Assembly (NCBI GenBank): GCA_964036665.1
Contig: OZ038526.1
Location: 25,730,001 to 25,794,000 of the forward strand
DNA from: Gordius sp. MW1
Lineage: Eukaryota > Nematomorpha > Gordioida > Gordea > Gordiidae
Length of the DNA: 64,000 bases
Direction: 5' to 3'
The translations under genes were made by a program, and so were the position numbers. Below are positions 11,936-21,409 of this stretch, piece after piece. The notes beneath the pieces were generated by a model. That model worked only from the letters and a program-made list of their open reading frames with translations, was not told the DNA's origin and made no database searches. Numbering within the stretch: position 1 is the stretch's first letter; the number at the start of each line of letters is the position of its first letter.

Positions 11936-12365
11936 TTTGATTTTTTTTAATTAAAAATTGTTCAAATTCAACAAAAAATTTCTCCCAACAATTCTGCAAA
12001 TTCTTAACATTGTGTTGTTTTATAAGATTATGTTTGTTAGACCCATAATCACTAAAGGCCATAAAAACTAATGTAATACGCAACTAGATGCAAACACTAA
12101 ATCTAACCCTAACCCTTGCCTATATTACGTTTTGCCTTTATTACATTTTGCCTATAATGGAAAATTTGTATAAATAATTAATTAATCATTAGGCATTTAA
12201 TAGCCCCCTAAAGGCATTCTCGCCCCTTCCCACCTTTCTCGCACATAAATTGCATAGCAAATATGAAACATTTATACGAAGTACAGATGAGTCGTCCCCC
12301 CTTCCCTTCCCCTCTTCCCTTCCCTTCTCCCCCTTCCCACGAGGGCCGAAGGCCCGAGTTTTGTT
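11936..12365. repeat. end module 2 of the composite element (copy A)
   Basis: Contains a telomere-like CTAACCCTAACCC followed by repeats of CCTATATTAC-type sequence, then GCGAGAA-type and polypyrimidine CCCTTCCC tracts, and ends in the hairpin GGGCCGAAGGCCC followed by GAGTTTT. Near-identical modules occur at 48690-49090 and 50580-51000 (inverted) and at 53530-53945. Confidence 0.75.
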
Positions 12366-13196
12366 TATAGCTTTTTATTTAATTATAGTAAATTATTAAT
12401 ATTTTTAATGTTTCGAATTACTAGAACCTTTATATTTTTTTAAATCGTTTATACTGAACAAATTTGGGATCTAACTAAGTAGGACCTCATATTCTCAATA
12501 GATTAAAGCTCTAGATTGTAATTGCTGAATGTAAGTTAGCCAAATCAGCATAAAATGAGCTAAATTAAAATTTTAACTTTTATGATTAACAATAATCTAA
12601 AGATAACACGACCTATGTTGCGTTAGTAAATTGTAATGAGTATTCAACAATGGCGTAAATGAGGAGGGGGAAACGGGAAATTCTCTTCCCCCCCCCCCTG
12701 TTTTTTTGATAAAAAATTAAATTAAATGGGTTAAAATATTATAGTTTAGTTACATCAAAGACTTTAAGACACTTATAAAAACCTAGAAACATAATATATA
12801 CATCTAATATTTAATTTAATTTTTGACAAAATGCGTTGTAAAATTTCCAAATATGATTGTAAAATTGCTATGGAAAAAAAACTTGTTTGAACATTTGTTT
12901 GTTAGCACCAGACCGCCAAGTAGATAACTAAGCGATTATTATAATGTTCCTCATTCTATTTAGTATTAATACTTTTATCATATATCATATTTGTCTAAAA
13001 TTTTCTGCTAAAACCCATCACGGTTTGCTAACTACAATAAATGTCTGCCAGTACCCTTTAATTGCTCAATTCACTGATGCTCTAACAGCCGAGCTCAAAA
13101 TGACTTTAAATTTCAAAATTTTGTCTTATTTTTAAAATGTTTGATCTAATTCTAGATTTATAAATAGAAAGGTGACAAAAAATAGTAAACTATATA
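12366..13196. other. no gene seen; one member of a dispersed repeat pair
   Basis: About 12716-12843 resembles 14890-15003 in the same orientation (shared GTTACATCAAAGACTTTAA and TTTTTGACAAAATGCG). A G/C-rich tract at 12660-12702 is also present. A 63-codon reading frame at 12944-13135 has no recognisable domain. Confidence 0.45.
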
Positions 13197-13515
13197 AAAA
13201 CTCGGGCCTTAGGCCCTCGTGGGAAGGGGGAAGGGAAAGGGAAGGGGGAACGACTCATCTATACTAAACTCCGTATAAATGTATCATATTTGTTATGCAA
13301 TTTATGGGCGAGAAAGGTGGGAAGGGGCGAGAATGCCTATAGGGGGGATTAATTCAAAATAATTGGACTGACGGGCATAGGGTAAATATCAATGTTTACT
13401 AATTTCAAAAAAAAAGAATAAAAATTGGTTAGTAGTCAGGACACGGTTAAAAAGTCATATTATCAAGGGTATTAACAAGAACAATATATTAATTTAATTA
13501 AAAAATAAAAATTTT

Positions 13516-13545
13516 GCCCTCTCCGGGATTCGAACCCACATAAGT
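13516..13545 (-). repeat. tRNA T-arm-like box inside the repeat
   Basis: On the minus strand TGGGTTCGAATCCCGG matches a tRNA T arm / RNA polymerase III B box. No matching A box or cloverleaf was found, so this is not a tRNA gene. Related boxes lie at about 15550 and 15833. Confidence 0.55.
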
Positions 13546-13794
13546 AGTGGTATAGGCTTTTGTAGGGGCACAGGGACCAATATTAGTAGAGGCATAGGCC
13601 CTTGTAGGAAAGGGCATAGGGTAATTATCAATGTTAACCAATTCAAAATCGAAAAAAAAATTTCGATTAAATTGGCCAATGGTCATTTTTTTCATTGGTC
13701 AGTAGCCTTGGGACGGTCAAAAAGTCATATTAAACATGGTATTTACAAGAGCAATATATTAATTTAATTTAAAAAAAAATAAAAAAAAATTGTC

Positions 13795-13850
13795 CTCTCC
13801 TGGGATTGAACACGAACCTCCAGGTCACAAAGCTGGCGTAACTTGAAAAG
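13795..13850 (-). repeat. degenerate tRNA-like sequence
   Basis: On the minus strand GCCAGCTTTGTGACCTGG can form an anticodon-like arm, followed by GGTTCGTGTTCAATCCC, a T-arm-like block. A fragment of the same module recurs at 16263-16280. No acceptor stem was found. It is most likely a tRNA-derived piece within the repeat. Confidence 0.35.
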
Positions 13851-14229
13851 TAACAGACAACGGACAACCAAAAACGAGCCCATAAATTACATAGCAATTA
13901 ATATTAATTTAAAGAAGATACGCATAAAAATATCAAGTATGGTGGGTGAGATTACGTTTGTTTTAATAAATATAAAATTCCCGTATATACACACAGTATG
14001 ACTGGTAAAAAAATAATCAACCTATTAAAGTTGTTTTAAGCTAATTTTATAGTAATGGTCAAAATACTTTCCTAAAACTAGATTTGATTTTATATTTATA
14101 GGCAAATTGAGGTCTATTAACACCTAATTCAAACTATCATTATTGGTTGACATTGTATTCGTGATGATGTAATCAATATTCAAAGAGGCATTATGCTAAT
14201 AGGGCTGATAGTAATTACACTTTGATAGC

Positions 14230-14450
14230 AAGTCATGCCTTGCCTTGTGTGGTGCTATGTTTTGTCCTATTAATTCAAAACGTATGCAAAATATCAAAAC
14301 CCGACCCCGCCCGAAAAATCGATAACGAGAGAGAGATGATGCGGGGAGGAGACACGCGTATGTATTACTATTCTAACACAGCGAGGGAGATAGAGATGAG
14401 GGGTGGGGCACCTCTTATGCATTAGTTTAAAAAATCGAAATACTAAGACA
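14230..14450. repeat. fragment of composite-element end module 1
   Basis: Contains CCCGACCCCGCCCGAAA and GAGATAGAGATGAGGGGTGG, both found in module 1 at 50355-50405 and 52260-52350. It is flanked downstream by a run of 18 C at 14488-14505. No coding function seen. Confidence 0.6.
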
Positions 14451-14889
14451 TCTCTCTCTCCCATCTCCATCACTCCCGTCCCCTAAACCCCCCCCCCCCC
14501 CCCCCGCGCGCTTATAATACTAGGGTAATAAACTTTAGTATAACCTTGGCATATAAAAAAACTTATAAAGAGTATAGTGAAATGCAGTAAATTTAATTCC
14601 AATCATATATTTTTAAACATAGCAAATACAAAACGAATTACCCTGTGCCCTCCCCTAGAAGGGATCGCCTCACAACCTAGCTAAACGTTCTTCCTAAGTT
14701 TTTTAAGGGAGATAAATTGTCTGAAATTAAATATTAGCTATAATCTAACAATGGTATAACAAATTTGTTATAAAAATATTTTAATAAAATTATTATTCTT
14801 GAAAACAATATGTAGAGCTGCATATAAATTCTAGTGCCATCGGCTGCAAAATTAACGTTAGTTTAGTAATAATTGCCCTCCTGTTTTTC

Positions 14890-15003
14890 GATTACAATTA
14901 AAATGGTTAAAATATTATCGTTAAGTTACATCAAAGACTTTAAAGCAGTTATAAAAAGTTTATATATACATGTAATTCTTTTGATTAAATTTTTGACAAA
15001 ATG
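14890..15003. repeat. dispersed repeat, second member
   Basis: Shares GGTTAAAATATTAT, GTTACATCAAAGACTTTAA and TTTTTGACAAAATGCG, in order and at similar spacing, with 12716-12843. Family unknown. Confidence 0.55.
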
Positions 15004-15124
15004 CGAATTTTATTTTTTCTAAACAAAATTTTTTTTACTTTTGCCTTATGGAAAAATACACATATGGTTTAAATTTTGATTTAATATCATTATTATCTTA
15101 AAAAAATAATTAGAAAGATACTTA

Positions 15125-16345
15125 AAAACAATTTGGCGAATGGTCATTTTTTTCATTGATCAGTAGCCAGGACACGGTCAAAAAGGATATAAATACATAA
15201 AAGACGATTAAAAAACGAAAAAACAAATTTCAAATCACAATTTGGCCAATGGTCACTTTTTTCCATTGGTAAGTAACAATAGACGGTCTATAAATACATA
15301 CGAGTCAAAAAAAACGAAAAAATTTTCGAATGACATTTTGGCCAATGGTCATATTTTTCCATTGGTCAGTACCAAGAGGCGGTCTATAAATACATACGAG
15401 TCAAAAAAAACAAGAAAAAAAAATTTCGAATTACATTTTGGCCAATGGTCATTTTTTCATTGGTCAGTAGCCAGGGCACGGTCAAAAAGTCATATTATCA
15501 ATGATATTAACAAGAACAATATATTAAAAAAAAATAAAAAAATTTACCCTCTCCGGGATTCGAACCCACAATATTAAAGGCATAGGCATTTGTAGGGGCA
15601 CAGGGGCCCATATCAGTAGACGCATAGGCCCTTGTACGGGAGGGCATAGGGTAATTATCGCTGTTTACCATTTAAAAAACAAAACAAAAAATTCGATTCA
15701 GAATTTAGCCAATGGTCATTTTTTCATTGGTCAGTAGCAGGCGGACGACCAAAAAGCCATATTATCAATGGGATTAACAAAAACAATATATTAATTTAAT
15801 TTGAAAAAAAAATAAAAAATTTTCCCTTGCCGGGATTCGAACCCACATCAGTAGAGGCATAGGCTTTTGTAGGGGCACAGGGACCCATATCAGTAGAGGC
15901 ATAGGCCCTTGTAGGAAAGGGCATAGGGTAATTAATTATCAATGTTAACCTAATATACCCTATTCAAAGACGAAAATTATAAATGTTAACCTATTCAAAA
16001 ACGAAAAATTAAAATTTCGATTTGGCCAATGCTCATTTTTTTCATTGGTCAGTAGCCAGCGGATGACCAAAAAGCCATATTATCAATGGTATTAACAAGA
16101 ACAATATATTAATTTAATTAAAAATATACCCTTCAAAAACGAAAAATTTTTTTTTAATTTATTTGGCCAATGGTCATTTTTTTATTGGTCAGTAGCCAGC
16201 GGACGGTCAAAAAGTCATATTATCAATGGTATTAACAAGAACAAAATATTAATTTAATTTAACCAGGTCACAAAGCTGGCGCCAATAACCTGGAGGGTAA
16301 CGGACGGACAACAAAAAACGAGCCCATAAATTGCATAGCAATTAA
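15125..16345. mobile_element. composite tandem-repeat element, diverged copy F
   Basis: At least seven degenerate monomers carry GGCCAATGGTCATTTTT and TTCATTGGTCAGTAGCC. Two include tRNA T-arm-like boxes (about 15550 and 15833, GGGATTCGAACCC on the plus strand). It ends with AACGAGCCCATAAATTGCAT, the module 1 terminus. Divergence between units is higher than in copies A-D, suggesting an older copy or a sister subfamily. Confidence 0.6.
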
Positions 16346-17214
16346 AATCTAATTATGGTGCCCGCCCAGGCCTTAAAAATCTCAATTTAGAACGGGCCTG
16401 CCCGACCCCTTAGCCGAGTGGGCCCAGCAGCGAGCACGACTTGTTGGTTGTTTAATTTTTACTTTTAATTACAAATAAAATGGGGGAAAACTTTTTGTTA
16501 GATTCCCCCCCCCCCTCGTGAAAATCCTGGCTACGCGACTGGTATTCAAAAATGGTTGTGTCTAAAAACATTAATTTGTATACAATGACTTTCATCTTTC
16601 ATCATTATTATAAAGGTTTAATTTATCCTTAATAAAGAACTAAGTAAATAGTAAGTTGCAAGGGGATTAGGAACATACAATATAAGTGAAGCCTAGAAAT
16701 ATCTTAAAATTAATTTGGGTTAAAAAAAAATCAAATGGAAATTAAATCCAGGCCGGTTCATAGATTATTGTATATAGCATTTATATTCATAGTCATCTAA
16801 GGAAAATTTGTCTAACATAAAATAACTGCTGAATTTGAATTGAACACTGGAAATATTTAATATTCATTTATTCATATTACATTTATTGGCAAATAACCAA
16901 AGTGTTGAGATGCTATTGGCCTAAACATTTTTACAATATTTTTCTTTAAATATCTTATAAATTTGCTATAGATTTGCATTTTATTAAAATATATATTTAA
17001 GTATATTAATCATTTATATTTTTAATTTATTTGAAAAAAAGTTAAAGGAAAATTTGAATTTTATTGGTTATTAGGAAAGATCACATGTAATGATTAAGAA
17101 CTATTGCGCTCCATGTTATTTAAAAATAGTGCACCTTATTTCAACAAAAATCGAGCTATATGTTTCGAAAAAGGTTGGTTTTATTCGGTTTATATAGCGG
17201 TGATACAATGAAGT
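16346..17214. other. AT-rich sequence without a gene, with a GC-rich repeat fragment
   Basis: At 16360-16440 there is a block rich in GCCCG and GGGCC motifs like the boxes of the 490-bp array. At 16505-16540 a C run followed by CCTGGCTACGCGAC looks like one end of a GCGTAGCC-family element. Confidence 0.45.
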
Positions 17215-19085
17215 TTAAGAGGGTTGACACATTTTATTTTTGTATTTGCCAGTCTTCACGCATTTTTTGCAGCCGTTGCAAGTTTGTCTGGTTGACGATT
17301 TGTAAGGGAACGCTAAGCCATTAATATTACCCCTATTAGACATGGAAAATACTTGTTAAATCTAAGAACTCGCCATAATATCCATAAAAATATTTTTTCA
17401 AGTAGAGCAAAAGTAGAATAAACAAAAATATAATAAGAGCTTAAAGGTAATCATTATTCACGAACATTTAGTAGAAAATTAAAAATAATAACTTAAATTA
17501 AAAATGATATGATTCTTAAAAAGCATACGCAGGGTAATAGTTGCACACAAAATAACGTCGCCCATCGGAACAGTCGTGACTAGCGCATCCAATTTCTTTG
17601 ATATTTCCCCATACCAACTTCAAATTTATTTATATATAATGAGAGTAAACAATTTATTTTTTAGATACGGCTAAACCTTTTATCCAGTTGTAAAAATATA
17701 TATGAATTAATATCTAAAACTTCAATATCCCTATTTGCTTAAAATTCTAGTTATATTTAGGTTTTATTAAAAGTCTGTTTATCCTTTTATGTAGCGAAAC
17801 TTCAAGTTGACAATAAAGCTCATCTGATTATTAGTGTTGTAAAAAGGGCTGGGTTTTGTTTGGTCGACCTTTGGTTTTATTCGACTAAACATAAACAGAC
17901 CAAAGATTTGGCCAAATAACCTTTGATCTATTGATGCGAATCTGGTGCAAAATGTACGAGTGCCAAAATGTAATAAGAACTACATATTATCAAATAAATC
18001 ACTAAATCTAACCCTAACCCTTGCCTATATTACATTTTGCCTATATTACATGAAATTACAAATTAAACAATAATAATCTTTACAAAATGAACGATAATAA
18101 CATTGGAAAACTTACCAAACGCGGAGGTTTATAAATGCGCATGCGCATAAGCGATTCTTGCCTGTATTACATTTTAGCACTCGTACATTTTGCACAGAAG
18201 TGATTGATGCGACTAAGAGAAACAGACCAAAAAACCTTTAGTCTGTTTATGTTTAATCGACTGAAACCAAAGGTGAACCAAACAAAACCCAGCCCTTTTT
18301 AAAACACTCCTAAATATTATTCAAAGTTAAACCGTAGATTTAAGTATTCAATATTTTTAATTTACTTGCGTGTAATGTCCAACTGTTTTACCACTATTAC
18401 TTTCTCCATACTCGTAATCATCAACTTCCTTATACCATCTCCCGATTATAACTGCCCAGGTATCCTTTTTATCCGTTGTATAAGCCAGATTTTGACCACT
18501 CGTGTCAAACCCTAGCGTACATAATTTTTAAAACATTGGTTTAATAATTTACCATCTATATTCCTGTCGTCCATTGTATCATGGGCAAAGACACATCGTT
18601 CCACACTCTCTTGGGCTCGATCAGCTCCGTCCGGGTTCCATTTCTATCAATAACACGCGAATCATTAATCTGATATTTTGATTAAATTATTAAATATTTT
18701 CTGGTTTAAAGGCAAAATGATATATAAAATCGATAAAAGTCCTTTTTTCACACATTATAAAAATTTGCAAAGAGTGATTCCGCAAGTTGTAAATAAATAT
18801 AGATTAATTTCTAGGAACAATTACGTCTATTCTTAAAAGCCAGGGTTAATCGTTTGCATTATAAAAGTGGATAAAATAAATGTAGTCACTTAAAGTTTAT
18901 ACTTTTACTTCAAGCTTGCTTTCAAAGTAAACAAATACTCAGAATACAGAAAACCACTCTCATTCTAAACTACTATCGAATTAAAAAAAAAATTACTAAA
19001 ATGTTCATGGCATTAGATGGTGGAGACACTTTGGAGCGATAATCGTTATGAATTTTAACTATCGTATCTTCCAAACTTTGACTAT
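17215..19085 (-). CDS. CAP superfamily (CRISP/antigen 5-like) secreted protein, 5' exon missing
   Basis: Exons on the minus strand: 19085-18997, 18643-18553, 18511-18366, 17617-17529 and 17332-17215. All introns are GT-AG with matching phases; one is 41 nt. The first exon gives IVKIHNDYRSKVSPP, the typical CAP N-terminal helix. The next has KWNPDGADRAQ and CVFAHDT (His of the CAP pocket). Joining exons 3 and 4 creates GHYTQLVW (CAP1 signature), and exons 4 and 5 create YFVCNYYPAGN (CAP2 signature). Splicing therefore completes both motifs. A Cys-rich tail (CNGCKKC, then C near the end) follows and stops at 17215. CAP proteins are extracellular and include CRISP, venom allergen 5 and PR-1 families; the specific role here is unknown. 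The first exon starts mid-codon (phase 1), so a signal-peptide exon should lie upstream, but I could not identify it. Intron 17618-18365 holds nested MITEs. Confidence 0.9.
17832..18308. mobile_element. hAT-like MITE interrupted by another element, in the CAP gene intron
   Basis: The left end TAGTGTTGTAAAAAGGGCTG continues through GGTCGACCTTTGG and CGACTAAACATAAACAGACC. The right half carries the inverse of these and ends near AAAACACT. An uninterrupted relative is at 26242-26444. It is split by the element at 17940-18202. The outer right end is degenerate, so no target duplication was confirmed. Confidence 0.75.
17940..18202. mobile_element. nested MITE with 10-bp target duplication (MULE-like length)
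   Basis: The flanks carry the direct repeat ATTGATGCGA (17930-17939 and 18203-18212). Inside are inverted repeats: GTGCAAAATGTACGAGTGC on the left and its complement on the right, continuing into AAAATGTAATA. The centre holds CTAACCCTAACCC and CCTATATTACATTTTGCC, the same segment found in end module 2 of the composite element. A 9-10-bp duplication suggests a Mutator-like origin; no transposase is present. Confidence 0.75.
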
Positions 19086-21409
19086 CTAACGGGCGAATTT
19101 ATATTTATTATATTACAATATTATTATGTTTAAAACTTACTAAGTTCTTCCTTGTTTATTTCTAACAATAATTAAGTCGATTATATTTAGATGTTACTTA
19201 TGTTAAACATAATTTCTATAGCATAAAATTCAGAAGTTAATATTTTAATCGAATATAATAAAGTTTTAAGTTATTATTTTTTTGATTAAATTTATCAATT
19301 ACTTGTGGTGATCATAGTTTTGGTTGTCATTCTGACCAAAGGTATGGTTGTTTCTATTAAATTGCTAAACTTTAAATTTTTTAACGCTATTAAAGAAAGT
19401 ATAATAAAATACTTTTTGATAGTAATTATGTTGAAATTTTTCTATTAGCTAATCTTCATGTGAAAAGGAAACTACCAAATGTTTAAGGGTAGCTATTAAT
19501 TTTAAGTTAACTCAATTAAAAATAAATTTTCGGTGATTTTAATTAATGGCTTATAAGTCCAATATGTCCGGCGGAGTTATATAAGCAAAAATACATTTTA
19601 CTGCATTAAAATATGCAAATGCAAGCAAACTAATTTATATTCTATTAAAAAATTATCGAGTACCATTTTAACAAATTTGCGGCTAAAAAATTAAACCTTA
19701 GTCGGGCACAAAGGTATGGCCAGACATAATAAATTAAGGATCAATGTTAAATCGCCGTTAGTAATGTTTATTAAGAGTTAAAGTTAAGTTTAGAATGTTA
19801 ACTTTGATATTCATGAATCCATAACAAACTTTAAAAGGATAACGATGAGCTTTACAATATAAACGGTAAGAAAATAAATTGCAACACTTTTTTGTTAACA
19901 ATTTTTAACAATTTCGCATTATCAGAATGAGCTAGAGATATTAATGAAGTAGAATTATCAAAGGGTCTTATTTTCAAATAACATGATAAAATAATTTTAC
20001 ACTTAGACTTTCTAATTTAATGGGTATTTGTCCCTTTTCTTATGCGACATTGAGGGATTATATTAAAGATCAGTTCAGGATAGGCGATGGGTCTGCTTAT
20101 AAATGCATGTTAATTGCAATTTAAGTTTACCACTAATAAAATTTTTTTGTATGAAGACATCATTGTAATTTATTAAGAGAAACGACTTAAAAAAATTTCA
20201 TTAAGCTTCAAGAAGTGACTAATAAAAAAATTATTACAGAACCCAAAATACTTTGATACGAAAACTTCTACATTTACATTTAAAATGCATGATATTTACA
20301 TTTACAAAACCTGCTATAGGTTTTTTGATTGTTTTGAAGAGATTTTGTTGCAGCCTGAGGGGCTGTAATTATTTTAATTATAATAAAATCGTTCTGACTT
20401 TTATTAGTATATTCCATAAACTAAAATCAGTTTCAGTGTTCTCACAATAAACATGACTTTTTAATTAGGCCATATAATTTCTCAATGAGTTATAATTTAT
20501 TTGAAAATTAATAATAAGCGACATGTATATTTTTTTCTAATAGTCTGTTAAAAATTAGTGTGTTTTCAATGGAATAGACATAACTATTCGAATTTTTATA
20601 TAAATGCAATAAGTTGTAAATTAAACTGTTGTAGCAGATTTATCGGTCTTATTGAAAATATAGAATTGAATACACAAATAAGATTACTTTATTTATATTA
20701 TTTTCGTTTATGGGTAATTTGAAAATAACAGAAAAATTAAGATTTTTCAAAAATTGTATGTTGTATTGAATACACAGCGCAACAATTTGTATTGAATGTA
20801 AATAATGAATGCCTAAACTGTCAAAAAGACATAAAAGCATAAGAAGTTAAACTTAAGTGCCAGCTAGGTCAAAAATTTATAGCAGAATATGTAAAAACGC
20901 GCCTTTTAGGCTTAATCGGCTCCGCTTTGACAAAATTTAAAAACCCAACCAGGCCCTTTAAGAATATCAATCATGGGCTACGCCTACTAATTTTATATGA
21001 ACCAATGTAATTTTTTTAACAATATTTAAATTAAAATTTTATCAATATTTACATCATATGAAATTAATTTTAATTTTTTTCGGTCCACTCGCAGTTGAAA
21101 ATATGTTTACTAGTGATGACACTTGTAGCGCGAATAGATAAAAATACGCTATATATAAATTTTGGAAACCTTATGCAAGATTAAATTTATTCATCAAAAG
21201 GTCCGTGTTTTTTAATTTTCAACCACACTAAAAAAACCTACTTCGAAATCCACCAATTTAAAATTCGCTTATAATTTTACGAATAAATGATAAGGAAAGA
21301 ACAATATTTATTAATTAAATCAATGTCGAAATTAGCTAAATTTGAAATTCATTCCACATAGCACACCACTTTTAAAACATAAAATATAAATATATTAGAT
21401 AATTATGAG
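19086..21409. other. AT-rich sequence without a recognisable gene
   Basis: The missing CAP 5' exon may be here. A possible short exon on the minus strand near 19310-19350 (MTTKTMITT, with a GTAATT donor in the right phase) lacks signal-peptide character, so I do not assign it. 20890-20995 has a GC-rich patch with GGCTACGCC. No other structure was recognised. Confidence 0.4.

Larger units (their letters stand above)
10430..12365. mobile_element. composite tandem-repeat element, copy A
   Basis: Order: end module 1 (10430-10725, with ATTGCTATGCAATTTATGGG, a GTCC tetranucleotide run and two copies of a segment with GGTGCCCCACCCCTCATCTC); about 58-bp repeats (10726-10960); an array of about 129-bp monomers (10975-11935); end module 2 (11936-12365), which ends in the hairpin GGGCCGAAGGCCC. 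The same module order recurs, in either orientation, between 48425 and 53945. No transposase is present. The terminal hairpin, conserved ends and internal array resemble non-autonomous Helentron-type elements, but that is inference. Confidence 0.65.
13197..13925. mobile_element. composite tandem-repeat element, short copy E
   Basis: Begins with the hairpin-containing CTCGGGCC end and polypurine tract of module 2, continues with degenerate CCAATG monomers and tRNA-like boxes, and ends with ACGAGCCCATAAATTAC, the module 1 end. It lacks most of the 129-bp array. Confidence 0.6.

Noticed and set aside
12093..12115. Interstitial telomere or chromosome end
   Set aside because: Only two or so CTAACCC-type units, present at the same place in every composite copy and in a MITE, so it is part of those repeats.
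13795..13850. A functional tRNA gene
   Set aside because: The anticodon-like stem has a mismatch, and no acceptor or D arm pairs up. Treated as a tRNA-derived fragment.
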